21,778 bases of DNA from an uncultured bacterium (lineage in GTDB: Bacteria > Bacillota_I > Bacilli_A > RFN20 > CAG-826): assembly GCA_949290725.1 (NCBI GenBank), contig CASEST010000065.1:1-21778 (forward strand), given 5' to 3'. Positions 6,607-15,106 of this stretch are shown here, in pieces. Position numbers and translations under genes: made by a program. The stretch's first letter is position 1. Each line of letters starts with the position of its first letter. The notes beneath the pieces are model-generated. The model searched no databases. It was given only the letters and a program-made list of their open reading frames with translations, and was not told the DNA's origin.

Positions 6607-8121
6607 ATGAAAGCGAAAAAATTTTTTGTGACGCTAGGCATAGTTTTAATGGCAGGTTTATCCTGCTCATTTGCTTCCCCAATTAATAATGAAGGGGATA
6701 ATAATGCTGTTAGCACTCTTGAGAACACCGAAATAAATTTAGGTGAATTAAACCAAGACCTTGATTTTGATATCAGGAGTTTGACAAAGACTGACTTAGG
6801 TACCTCTTTAGAGGTTTATTTAGATTTTTCCGATTCAGCTAATTTAGATAATAATTATTATGTTGGTTATTGGGGAGATGATGGTTATTATCCAGCATCT
6901 TTACAATATAGTGTAAGAACTAGTGACGGCGATGTTGAAATTAGAAGTAGTGAATTAATCCCAGTTTCAACATTAAATGATTTTGATGGACTAGGCTATG
7001 CTTTAGGTCGTGATAATTTAAGAACTTATTGCGATATCCCTTTAGCGGCTGGTGAAGAAGTATTATATGAAGAAGATATTTATTTATTTAATGTCTTTTA
7101 TTATGATAGCGAAACTAGAACTGCAGATTTTGAAAATCCTTATTATAGTATCGCCACTATTGATCGCTTAATTGCTCAATATTATCCAGCTGTTTTTGAT
7201 GGGAGAGATTTCATTGAAATTACTTATTTAGGAAGTTCTCAATTTTCAAATTATTCAGCTTTCCAATTTAATGTTGAAAATTATTCTACCGATTTATATG
7301 GTACATTTTCTGCAACAGCAGCAAGAAACTTAGAGCAATATGCTGACCAATTAGCTAATGGAACTTATTATATTCGAACATTATTAGCTTTTGGAGGAGC
7401 TACACAGTTTGATGTTACTTTAAATGATGATACACATGTGATTGTTAATTCAATTGCTAAAAATTATGAGATTACACACGGTGGAGTTGTAACTTTATTA
7501 TTTGAAGGAATTGATGCTTCAGAAGTAAAAAATATCAATATAAATCGTATTAATATCACCAGTTCAATCTACTCTGTCCCTAGTGGTAGAGATATGGCTT
7601 TAACTAGTATTACCCATCGTTTTGGTAGCTTATATACTAATATGACTCCTCTTTATGATAGCAATGGAACATTAGTTGAAAATCCTGGAAATAATCATTT
7701 CTTTTTAAATTATGATTTAATTGTTATAGTAATTTTTGTTTCAACAACTGCGATTTTTTATGGGATTACCCTATTTTTATACTTCTATTGGAAAAGAAAA
7801 TATAGAAACGATGAATTTAGACGTATGAATACTCGTCTCTATTTCCAAACAAACACTCTCGGCTACGTTTGCTTAGAATCGATAATTCTAGCTCTTACTT
7901 TTATCTTTATAAGATGGTCGACATTTAATAATTCGTTGGATGTTTATAATCCTAGTGATGTTTATATTATCGTCTTTGGTGTTATTTCGATTGTTTTAGG
8001 CGGATACTTTATTAAATATTTCGTTACCGCTATTAAAAATAATATTGAAAAGAAGAAGAGAGACCGTTTAAAGATTAATCAAGACGTTATTGATGATGGA
8101 ACTTTAATTATTCGCAAATAA
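6607..8121 (+). CDS. Large secreted-domain membrane protein, first gene of the operon; function unknown
   Basis: A 504-residue protein. The ATG at 6607 is chosen over the TTG at 6556: it follows TATAAT by 6 nt and opens a signal peptide (basic MKAKK, hydrophobic core to about 19, probable cleavage near SFA-SP at 23-24). A C at position 20 is not in a good lipobox. Residues about 25-365 are an outer domain rich in Tyr, Asp, Asn and Ser, probably beta-rich. Hydrophobic helices lie at about 369-394, 418-437 and 451-474, with a basic cytoplasmic tail. I do not recognise a family. It is 11 nt upstream of the ABC ATPase gene, which has its own SD. Its position suggests an accessory of the transporter, perhaps a surface receptor or scaffold for the substrate; that is inference. 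Confidence 0.8.
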   Translation: MKAKKFFVTLGIVLMAGLSCSFASPINNEGDNNAVSTLENTEINLGELNQDLDFDIRSLTKTDLGTSLEVYLDFSDSANLDNNYYVGYWGDDGYYPASLQYSVRTSDGDVEIRSSELIPVSTLNDFDGLGYALGRDNLRTYCDIPLAAGEEVLYEEDIYLFNVFYYDSETRTADFENPYYSIATIDRLIAQYYPAVFDGRDFIEITYLGSSQFSNYSAFQFNVENYSTDLYGTFSATAARNLEQYADQLANGTYYIRTLLAFGGATQFDVTLNDDTHVIVNSIAKNYEITHGGVVTLLFEGIDASEVKNININRINITSSIYSVPSGRDMALTSITHRFGSLYTNMTPLYDSNGTLVENPGNNHFFLNYDLIVIVIFVSTTAIFYGITLFLYFYWKRKYRNDEFRRMNTRLYFQTNTLGYVCLESIILALTFIFIRWSTFNNSLDVYNPSDVYIIVFGVISIVLGGYFIKYFVTAIKNNIEKKKRDRLKINQDVIDDGTLIIRK

Positions 8122-8132
8122 GGAGATAAAAA

Positions 8133-10034
8133 ATGGAAATTAAATTGAATGGTATAACAAAGATATTCCCAGGAAATCCTAAAAAACATATTAAAGACAC
8201 TATTGCTGTCGATAATTTTAATTTAACTGTTCCAGATGGTGAGTTAATTGGTTTACTTGGGCCTTCCGGGTGTGGCAAATCTACTACTTTATACATGATT
8301 TCTGGATTACAAACTCCAACTAGTGGTGAAGTTTGGTTTGGAGAAGAAGAAGTTACTAATCTTTCTCCTGAAAAAAGAGGAATCGGTTTAGTTTTCCAAA
8401 ATTATGCCTTATATCCTCACATGACTATTTATAAAAATGTTGAATTTCCATTGATTAATCTTCGTGTTGAAGTACCATTGGTCACTTTCTTTGATTATGA
8501 AATTACTTATACTTACAAAATGAAAGAAGACGATCATTTAGAAGGTATTGTAAGATCAATTAAGACATTAATGGGTAAAATCGGTATTTCAAAAAAAGAT
8601 TTTAAAGTTAATTCTAGTTTAGAAGGTGATAAACTTACTCTCAACATTTCATTAAAGAATGCTAACCCAAAAAATAAAGACTTATTTATTGAAAATTTCC
8701 CAAGAATCATTATTCCTTCAACTACTGATATTAAAGAAGAGCAAACAAGTGATGCTCTATTCGATGCAAAGTTAAGATATTCTTATAATCTTTCTTCCGA
8801 TGTTAAAGTTTTTAACGGTTCATTTGTTTTGGAAATGGAAGGAAGTAAAAACGATAATGCGATTAAATGCGCTGATATTTTAGATTATTTACGTGAAAAG
8901 AAAATTAAAATTACTTACGCTCCTTCATATGATAATGCTGGAAAAACTGTTTTACTCGTTTCTTTAAATGGGGTAAATGAATCTTATGCTCAAGAAGTTT
9001 TAAAGAGCTTAGAAAAAGATTTTAATGTCACTGGTAGTATTAGAATTGATACTATCAACACAAAAGATATTAAAAAGAAATTAAGAAATGTCATTTCTAC
9101 ATTCTATTCAAAAGTTAAAGAGCTCTCAGCTTATGATGATAATGGCTTAACAAAGATTTATTTTATCGTTAAAAAACTTAAAAATGAGGAAATTGATGAA
9201 ATTGATCAACTTGTTAGAGCTAACTTTGATGTTGTTAATGGCGAAGTTAAAAAGAGTGTTGCTTTAGCTTATAGAAAATTAACTGCAAACGAAAGAAAAG
9301 ATATCGTTTACGAAACAGCTAAACTTGTTCAAATCGAAGAATATCTTGAAAGAAAACCTGGTCAATTATCGGGTGGTCAACAACAAAGAGTTGCTATCGC
9401 TCGTGCTTTAGTTAAAAAGCCAAAAGTTTTACTTTTAGATGAACCTTTATCTAACCTTGACGCTCGTTTAAGATTACAAACTAGAGAAGAAATTAGAAGA
9501 ATTCAACAAAATACTGGAATTACAACTGTTTTCGTCACTCACGACCAAGAAGAAGCAATGTCTATTTCCGATAAAATTGTCGTTATGAAAAATGGTGTTA
9601 TTCAACAAGTCGATTCACCTCAAAAAGTATTTAATAATCCAAATAATTTATTCGTTGCTCAATTCTTAGGCAATCCTCCAATTAATGTTTTTAAAGGAAA
9701 CATTAAAAATAAGGGAGTTTATATCGGAAATGATTTGGTTTATCAGTTTGAAAAAGATATTAATGACCAAGAAGTTTTTGTTGCTATTAGACCTGAAGGA
9801 TTCTATGTTAGCGAAAGTGAAAAAAATACTTTAAATGCTGATGTTGAGATGATTCAAGTTTTAGGAAGAGATATCTCAATTGTCGCTACAAATGAAAATT
9901 GTTTAAAACCAACATTTAAAGTTATTATTCAACATAATGATGCAAGTTTTGTTGGACATATTCATTTAGCTGTTGATCCAGAAAAATTATTTGTTTTCGA
10001 TATTTCTTCCGAAGAGAGAATTTATCTTAAGTAG
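8133..10034 (+). CDS. MalK/UgpC-type ABC transporter ATPase with about 270-residue insertion
   Basis: A 633-residue protein; the family is usually about 360-380. Walker A GPSGCGKST is at 43-51, the Q-loop Gln is 89 (VFQNYALYPHMT), the signature LSGGQ at 412-416, Walker B KVLLLDEP at 431-438 (catalytic Glu437), the D-loop at 440-443 and the switch His at 470. Residues about 515-633 are the MalK-like C-terminal regulatory (TOBE) region. Between KNVEFPL (101-107) and RKLTANERKD (381-390), where normal members have only a short link, sits an unrecognised alpha/beta segment of about 270 residues. All catalytic motifs are intact, so it should hydrolyse ATP to drive the two permeases at 10043 and 11129. 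SD AAGGAGA lies 6 nt before the ATG. From memory, ATPases of the matching mycoplasma operon are also longer than usual. Confidence 0.95.
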   Translation: MEIKLNGITKIFPGNPKKHIKDTIAVDNFNLTVPDGELIGLLGPSGCGKSTTLYMISGLQTPTSGEVWFGEEEVTNLSPEKRGIGLVFQNYALYPHMTIYKNVEFPLINLRVEVPLVTFFDYEITYTYKMKEDDHLEGIVRSIKTLMGKIGISKKDFKVNSSLEGDKLTLNISLKNANPKNKDLFIENFPRIIIPSTTDIKEEQTSDALFDAKLRYSYNLSSDVKVFNGSFVLEMEGSKNDNAIKCADILDYLREKKIKITYAPSYDNAGKTVLLVSLNGVNESYAQEVLKSLEKDFNVTGSIRIDTINTKDIKKKLRNVISTFYSKVKELSAYDDNGLTKIYFIVKKLKNEEIDEIDQLVRANFDVVNGEVKKSVALAYRKLTANERKDIVYETAKLVQIEEYLERKPGQLSGGQQQRVAIARALVKKPKVLLLDEPLSNLDARLRLQTREEIRRIQQNTGITTVFVTHDQEEAMSISDKIVVMKNGVIQQVDSPQKVFNNPNNLFVAQFLGNPPINVFKGNIKNKGVYIGNDLVYQFEKDINDQEVFVAIRPEGFYVSESEKNTLNADVEMIQVLGRDISIVATNENCLKPTFKVIIQHNDASFVGHIHLAVDPEKLFVFDISSEERIYLK

Positions 10035-10042
10035 GTTAGTTT

Positions 10043-11110
10043 ATGAGAAAAGAAAGAGATTTAGCTTATAGCAGTGGGAATATATCAATATCTGAAAAAG
10101 AGTTGAATTTAACTTCTTTTTCACCACGCTATAATAAAGAAAATGATGTTATTGTTCACTTTGTTTCTCATAAGAGAATTAATGACAAATATAAAGTTGG
10201 CGGTGTTTTAGATAACGAACAAAAGAATAACTGGAAAGCATGGATTTATCTTGCCCCAGTTTTAATCTTAATAGCCATTTTCTTAATTTATCCACTTGTT
10301 AATACAATCGCCATTTCTTTTATGAAAAATTATAATTATGTTACTGGCGATTTTGATGGTTTTACCTTAGATAATTTTGGTGCGATTTTAGGTATTTCTG
10401 GAATAAACGGAGTTGTTGATACCCGTTTGATTGATTATGGTTTTGCAAATACCTTTATTATTACTTTTGTAACTGTTCCGTTATCATTGGTTATTGCTTT
10501 ATTAATTAGTGTTTTGCTAAATTCTTTAAAATGGTTACAAAAAGTTTATCAAATTGTATTCTTCCTTCCTTATGTTACTAATACTATCGCTATTGGTATG
10601 GTTTTCTCAGTTTTATTCGATAGACAAGGTGTTATTAATTTTATTTTTGGAAGTGATATTACTTGGATTTATGGTGCTAACCGCTGGGTAGCGATGATTC
10701 CTTTGTGTTTATATATCATTTGGGGTTCATTACCATTTAAAATCTTAATTTTACTTAGTGGATTACAAGGTGTTGATAAGCAATACTATCAAGCTGCTAA
10801 GATTGATTCTACCCCAAAATGGAGAGTTTTATTAAGAATTACTGTTCCAGCTTTATCTCCACAAATTCTATATTTGATGGTTACAAGTTTTATCGGAGCA
10901 TTTAAAGAATATTCTTCAATTGTTGGTTTATTCAATGGTCCTGGTACAACTAACGGTAGCTATAACATGTATACAATCGTTTTCTATATTTATGAAAACT
11001 TAAATACTAATACATCTTATGCTGCTGCTGCTGCAGTCGTTTTATTTATCATTATTTTAATCTTTACTTTCTTACAACTTTGGATTAGTAAGAAGAGAGT
11101 TTATTATTAG
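10043..11110 (+). CDS. ABC transporter permease, MalF/UgpA type
   Basis: A 355-residue protein with six predicted membrane helices, the first at about 66-92 (WIYLAPVLILIAIFLIYPL). The EAA coupling loop is at about 248-269: YYQAAKIDSTPKWRVLLRITVP, split here by position, with the conserved AA, D and G/S features. It belongs to the carbohydrate-uptake (CUT1) permease type and should dimerise with the product of the gene at 11129 and contact the ATPase at 8133. About 63 polar, charged residues precede the first helix, longer than in many family members, and might meet the enlarged ATPase. Only 8 nt separate it from the upstream stop; the SD is weak (TAGGTTAG), suggesting coupled translation. Confidence 0.93.
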   Translation: MRKERDLAYSSGNISISEKELNLTSFSPRYNKENDVIVHFVSHKRINDKYKVGGVLDNEQKNNWKAWIYLAPVLILIAIFLIYPLVNTIAISFMKNYNYVTGDFDGFTLDNFGAILGISGINGVVDTRLIDYGFANTFIITFVTVPLSLVIALLISVLLNSLKWLQKVYQIVFFLPYVTNTIAIGMVFSVLFDRQGVINFIFGSDITWIYGANRWVAMIPLCLYIIWGSLPFKILILLSGLQGVDKQYYQAAKIDSTPKWRVLLRITVPALSPQILYLMVTSFIGAFKEYSSIVGLFNGPGTTNGSYNMYTIVFYIYENLNTNTSYAAAAAVVLFIIILIFTFLQLWISKKRVYY

Positions 11111-11128
11111 TCTTCGGAGGGAAATCAA

Positions 11129-12112
11129 ATGAAAGATAATGCTTTAAATCTTAAAAAATATATTGATTTTGCTGAAGATAAAGATATTAATGTTGATATC
11201 TCAATCGTAATTAAAGAAGGCAATAGAAGTGTTGACTCAATTAAAAGCCGTGAAAGAGTTACTCGTTTCTTTTTAACTATTGTTTTATATATTGTGGTTA
11301 CTTTCTTAGCTTTCTTAATGGTCTTCCCATTTTATTGGATGATTATAACATCATTAAAATCAAATAACGAAATTATAAATACAACACAAACATTCTTCCC
11401 TACAATTGTTATGTGGAGTAATTATGTCTATGTCTTTAAACATTTTAATTTTGTTACTTATATGACTAATACCATAGTTGTTGCAATTTTTTCAACTATT
11501 GGCACCTTAATTACCACTGTTTTCGGAGCATTTGCTTTTGCTCGTTTAAATTTCAAAGGAAGAGAAGCACTTTTCTTAGTCTTTTTAATGACTATGATGA
11601 TTCCTGGAGAAATGATGGTTATTTCTAAGTACATCACTGTTGCTGCTTTTGGATGGATAGGCGAAGGAGCGACTTTAACTGATGCTTATTTAGCAATGAT
11701 TGTTCCTTTCTGGGTAAGTGTTTTCTATATTTACTTGCTTAGACAAAACTTCAAGCAAGTTCCAAACGAACTATATTTAGCCGCAAAGGTTGATGGAAAG
11801 AGTGACTGGTCCTTCTTATGGAAGGTTATGGTTCCTCTTGCCGCCCCAACGCTAATTTCAATAACTATTTTAAAGTTTATGGGAACATGTAATTCATATG
11901 TTTGGCCTAATTTAGTTGCTAATCGTGATGAATACCGTCTTATCTCAAATGGTTTGAGAAATAGTAGTTTCGTAGATCCTGATACCCAACGTACTGAATA
12001 TGGTTACCAAATGGCAGCTACTGTATTAGTTACTGTTCCATTATTCTTATTATTTGTTTTCTTTAGAAAATACATAATGAGAGGCGTTGGCCGCGCTGGT
12101 ATTAAAGGCTAA
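11129..12112 (+). CDS. ABC transporter permease, MalG/UgpE type
   Basis: A 327-residue protein. After about 45 polar residues it has six predicted helices, beginning around 46-75. The EAA loop lies at about 216-237 (LYLAAKVDGKSDW, then KVMVPLAAP), and the C-terminal YIMRGVGRAGIKG matches the family's typical tail. It should form the transmembrane channel with the permease at 10043. Strong SD GGAGGG (11116-11121), 7 nt before the ATG. CUT1 permeases are classed with sugars and glycerol-phosphates, but the nuclease neighbours suggest the substrate may be a nucleoside, nucleotide or sugar-phosphate. Confidence 0.93.
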   Translation: MKDNALNLKKYIDFAEDKDINVDISIVIKEGNRSVDSIKSRERVTRFFLTIVLYIVVTFLAFLMVFPFYWMIITSLKSNNEIINTTQTFFPTIVMWSNYVYVFKHFNFVTYMTNTIVVAIFSTIGTLITTVFGAFAFARLNFKGREALFLVFLMTMMIPGEMMVISKYITVAAFGWIGEGATLTDAYLAMIVPFWVSVFYIYLLRQNFKQVPNELYLAAKVDGKSDWSFLWKVMVPLAAPTLISITILKFMGTCNSYVWPNLVANRDEYRLISNGLRNSSFVDPDTQRTEYGYQMAATVLVTVPLFLLFVFFRKYIMRGVGRAGIKG

Positions 12113-12116
12113 AAAC

Positions 12117-12121
12117 GGAGG
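12117..12121 (+). promoter_or_regulatory. Far-spaced Shine-Dalgarno site of the first binding-protein gene
   Basis: GGAGG is followed by 14 nt of A and T before the ATG at 12136, twice the usual spacing. No in-frame alternative start lies closer, and the ATG opens a perfect lipoprotein signal. The long spacer could lower initiation. Confidence 0.5.
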
Positions 12122-12135
12122 AAATTTAATTTTTT

Positions 12136-13608
12136 ATGAAAAAAAGAAAATTAGTGTTAGCAGTCTTAGCAACACTTACTATCGGTTTGACTGGATGTAC
12201 TCCTAGTGATAATCCAGACACACCTGTTGATCCTGATGATCCAGTTGTTGAAAATTACTTTATTCAAGAGCCAACAACCATTACTTTATGGTCAACTATT
12301 GGCGACAACAATCAACCTTATATTGAACAATATATTGAATCATTTAAGGAAATTGAACCAAATGTTACAATTGAAAATGTTCAACAAAGTGGTAGCTATG
12401 ATGATTTAGCTAAGATGGTCGTTACTGGCTTTGCAGCAAACAACTATCCAGATCTTATCCAAGCTTATCCAGATGCTGTTTCTGACTTCCTTAGTTATGA
12501 TAAAGTCGTTAACCTTGATTCTTATATTGATAACGAAGATTATGGTTGGACAGCTGATGAAAAAGCAGACTACGTTCAAGCTTATTTAGATGAAGGTGCT
12601 AACTACTCAATCGAAGGAACATACTCAATGCCTTTCTCAAAATCTACAGAATGTATGTTCTACAATGAAGATATCCTTTTAGGTTTAGATTTAAGCGGTA
12701 TCGATCCAGAAATTAATAATGGAAATCGTTTAAATGCTGATTATTTAAATAATCTTACTTGGGAAGAATTATTCGGACATTTAGCTCCAGCTTTAGAACG
12801 CTATAACTCTGAAGTTAAACAAATCATTACTCCAAGAGATGGTGTTTCTTCAATTGTTTATTATGATAGTGATGATAACCTTTTCATTACTTTAACCCAA
12901 CAATATGAATATCCATATACTGCCATTGATGAAAATGGTGTTGGTGAAGTTTTATTCAATACACCTGAAATGCAAGATTTAATGTTAGAATGGAGAGACT
13001 ATGTTGCTGATGGCTATTTATTAACTTCAGGTTTAAATAATAGTGAATATGGTTCAAACTATTTCACCGCTGGTGCAACTTTATTCTCAATCGGTTCTTC
13101 AGCCGGTGTTAAATATCAATTCTCAGCTGAAAACCCAATGAATATTGGTGTTTCTAGACTTCCACAACATGAAGGCGGTAATAAAGCAATTATTCAACAA
13201 GGACCATCATTAGCTGTCTTAGATCATGATGATGAAAATAGAGCATTAGCTTCTTGGTTATTCTATAAACATATGACTAATGAAGAAAATAGCTTAACTT
13301 GGGCTTTAAATAGTGGTTATACACCAATTAGAGAATCTAACTATTCTGACCCAGCTTATATCGAAGCTAATGATATCGAATCAAAACCTGAAAGATCATT
13401 AGAAAGAGTTATGGCTGCAACTAGCCTTTATTACGGAACAATTTCTGATTATTTATACACAACCCCTGCATTTAAAGGTAGTGGAGAAATCAGACAACAA
13501 GTTGGCGGCTTATTAACTAACTGCTTATTACCAACCAATTCTGCTGATCAAATTCCAGACTTCTTCCAAGAAGCTGAAAATTTATCAAAAATCGCTGTTG
13601 GCGAATAA
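12136..13608 (+). CDS. Extracellular solute-binding lipoprotein 1 of the ABC transporter
   Basis: A 490-residue protein. The signal peptide ends in the lipobox LTGC with Cys21, followed by an acidic Asp/Pro linker (about 23-40). The rest fits family 1 extracellular solute-binding proteins (CUT1 partners): an N-terminal strand TITLWSTIG at 48-56, a segment with FxxxxPxVTIENV, and GFAANNYPDLIQAYPDAV. The ligand was not identified. It is clearly paralogous to the next gene: both have YDSDxNLFI, NxxEYGSxxFT, TNEEN and QVGGxxT in the same order. It lies 23 nt after the permease gene and should deliver substrate to the 10043/11129 channel. Confidence 0.92.
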   Translation: MKKRKLVLAVLATLTIGLTGCTPSDNPDTPVDPDDPVVENYFIQEPTTITLWSTIGDNNQPYIEQYIESFKEIEPNVTIENVQQSGSYDDLAKMVVTGFAANNYPDLIQAYPDAVSDFLSYDKVVNLDSYIDNEDYGWTADEKADYVQAYLDEGANYSIEGTYSMPFSKSTECMFYNEDILLGLDLSGIDPEINNGNRLNADYLNNLTWEELFGHLAPALERYNSEVKQIITPRDGVSSIVYYDSDDNLFITLTQQYEYPYTAIDENGVGEVLFNTPEMQDLMLEWRDYVADGYLLTSGLNNSEYGSNYFTAGATLFSIGSSAGVKYQFSAENPMNIGVSRLPQHEGGNKAIIQQGPSLAVLDHDDENRALASWLFYKHMTNEENSLTWALNSGYTPIRESNYSDPAYIEANDIESKPERSLERVMAATSLYYGTISDYLYTTPAFKGSGEIRQQVGGLLTNCLLPTNSADQIPDFFQEAENLSKIAVGE

Positions 13609-13656
13609 TTATTATTAATAATAAATAGATAACTAAAATTTATAAGGAGGAACCAA

Positions 13657-15102
13657 ATGAAGATTAAAAATAAATTATTAAAAATATTATTTTTACCTAT
13701 TTTAGGTTCCTCCTTATTACTTTCATCTTGCCAAAATAATAGTAGTGGTAATGCGGACAAAAACACTGTTATCTTTTGGCATACCTTTGGACAAGATATC
13801 GCAATTCAAGTTGAAAGCAAAGCTGAAGATTTTGAAGAGTTATATTTTGAAAATACCGGTGAAGAAATCAATATTGAGTTGGAATATCAGGGTGGCTACG
13901 ATGATATTTTAACTAAGATTGGAAATGGACTCGCAGTTGGTAATGTTCCAACATTAGCTGTTGCTTATCCAGATCATGTTGCCGATTATTTATCAAAAGA
14001 AACTGATGAATTGACTTGGGTTTATAACTTGGAAGAATTTTTTAATGATTCAGAAATCGGCTTTGATAAGCAGGAATGGATAAATCCATCTTTAAAAGGT
14101 GTTGATGATTTTGTCCCATCATTTATTGAAGAAGGCCAAAATTATATTAAAGATGGGACTTATTCCTTGCCATTAATGAAATCAAGTGAGATTTTACTTT
14201 ATAACAAAGATGTTTTAACTCTTGTCTTAAGAGATTATGATCCTTCAATTAGTGATGTTGATTCATATATGAATAGCATCACTTGGGATGAATTTATTAA
14301 TCTTTTAAGATTTATTGCTCAAGATTTAAATAAATATGGTTCAAATCTTATTATACCTTTCATTTATGATAGTGATGAAAATTTATTTATTTCTCAATGC
14401 TATCAAAGAGGAATTCCATATGTTTCTTTAAATAATGGTAAAGGTAGCATTGATTTTAATAATGATCAAGCTAAAGCAATGGTTGAAGAACTTAAAGGAT
14501 ATTTTGATGAAGGGTTACTATTGACCAAAGGAACTAATAATAACGAATATGGGAGCGACTCCTTTACTCGTTATGAATGTATATTTACTGTCGGTTCTAC
14601 TGGCGGTACTGGATATAATGATCCAGGTGCAGCTGGTTTTGAGGTTGGGGTTGCAAAAGTTCCGCCTGTGAACATAGATGAATCATTAAATAAATATGTT
14701 TCACAAGGGATCACTTTAACAATCTTAAGAAATAATAGGTTAAATGAAGAAGTTAATGATGCTCGTGCTCGCTTAGCTTGGCAATTTATGAAATATTTAA
14801 CCAATGAAGAAAATAATATCGATATCTGTCTTTCTTCAAATGGCTATTCGCCAGTTAGAGAAAGTTGCTATGAAAATGAAGTTTATGCTTCATATTTGAC
14901 TGAACAAGATTTTATGCCTCGTGTTGCAAATGTTGTTGCTAATGAAATTAATGGCGAATATTTTAATTATCCTGTTTTCCAAGGAACTGCAACCGCTAGA
15001 ACACAAGTTGGAGGAATTATTACCCAAGTATTTTTAGGATTTAAAGATATCGATACTGCATTTGAAGATGCGTTTAATTTAAGTTTAATCGCAATGAATT
15101 AA
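13657..15102 (+). CDS. Extracellular solute-binding lipoprotein 2, paralogue of the previous gene
   Basis: A 481-residue protein. The signal peptide ends LLSSC with Cys25, then an Asn/Ser linker. The mature part is a family 1 solute-binding protein (VIFWHTFGQ at the N-terminus; YPDHVADYL; YDSDENLFI; NNEYGSDSFT; PVFQGTATARTQVGG). It shares motif order and length with the gene at 12136, but the central region differs, so ligand preference may differ. SD AAGGAGG (13644-13650) is strong, with 6 nt to the ATG. The 48-nt gap before it is AT-rich with no terminator. No separate permeases are encoded for it here, so it probably feeds the same transporter. Confidence 0.92.
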   Translation: MKIKNKLLKILFLPILGSSLLLSSCQNNSSGNADKNTVIFWHTFGQDIAIQVESKAEDFEELYFENTGEEINIELEYQGGYDDILTKIGNGLAVGNVPTLAVAYPDHVADYLSKETDELTWVYNLEEFFNDSEIGFDKQEWINPSLKGVDDFVPSFIEEGQNYIKDGTYSLPLMKSSEILLYNKDVLTLVLRDYDPSISDVDSYMNSITWDEFINLLRFIAQDLNKYGSNLIIPFIYDSDENLFISQCYQRGIPYVSLNNGKGSIDFNNDQAKAMVEELKGYFDEGLLLTKGTNNNEYGSDSFTRYECIFTVGSTGGTGYNDPGAAGFEVGVAKVPPVNIDESLNKYVSQGITLTILRNNRLNEEVNDARARLAWQFMKYLTNEENNIDICLSSNGYSPVRESCYENEVYASYLTEQDFMPRVANVVANEINGEYFNYPVFQGTATARTQVGGIITQVFLGFKDIDTAFEDAFNLSLIAMN

Positions 15103-15106
15103 AAGT

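Noticed and set aside
8463..9278. ATPase gene length explained by fusion of two genes or a frameshift
   Set aside because: The reading frame is open throughout, one set of Walker A, signature, Walker B and H-switch motifs is present, and the extra part is internal.
12206..12409. Plus-strand open frame inside the first binding-protein gene
   Set aside because: Out of frame with a clear solute-binding lipoprotein; low-complexity translation.
13609..13656. Low-complexity ATTATTATTAATAATAAATA as a repeat element or terminator
   Set aside because: Short AT-only tract with no stable stem or T-run; ordinary for this composition.
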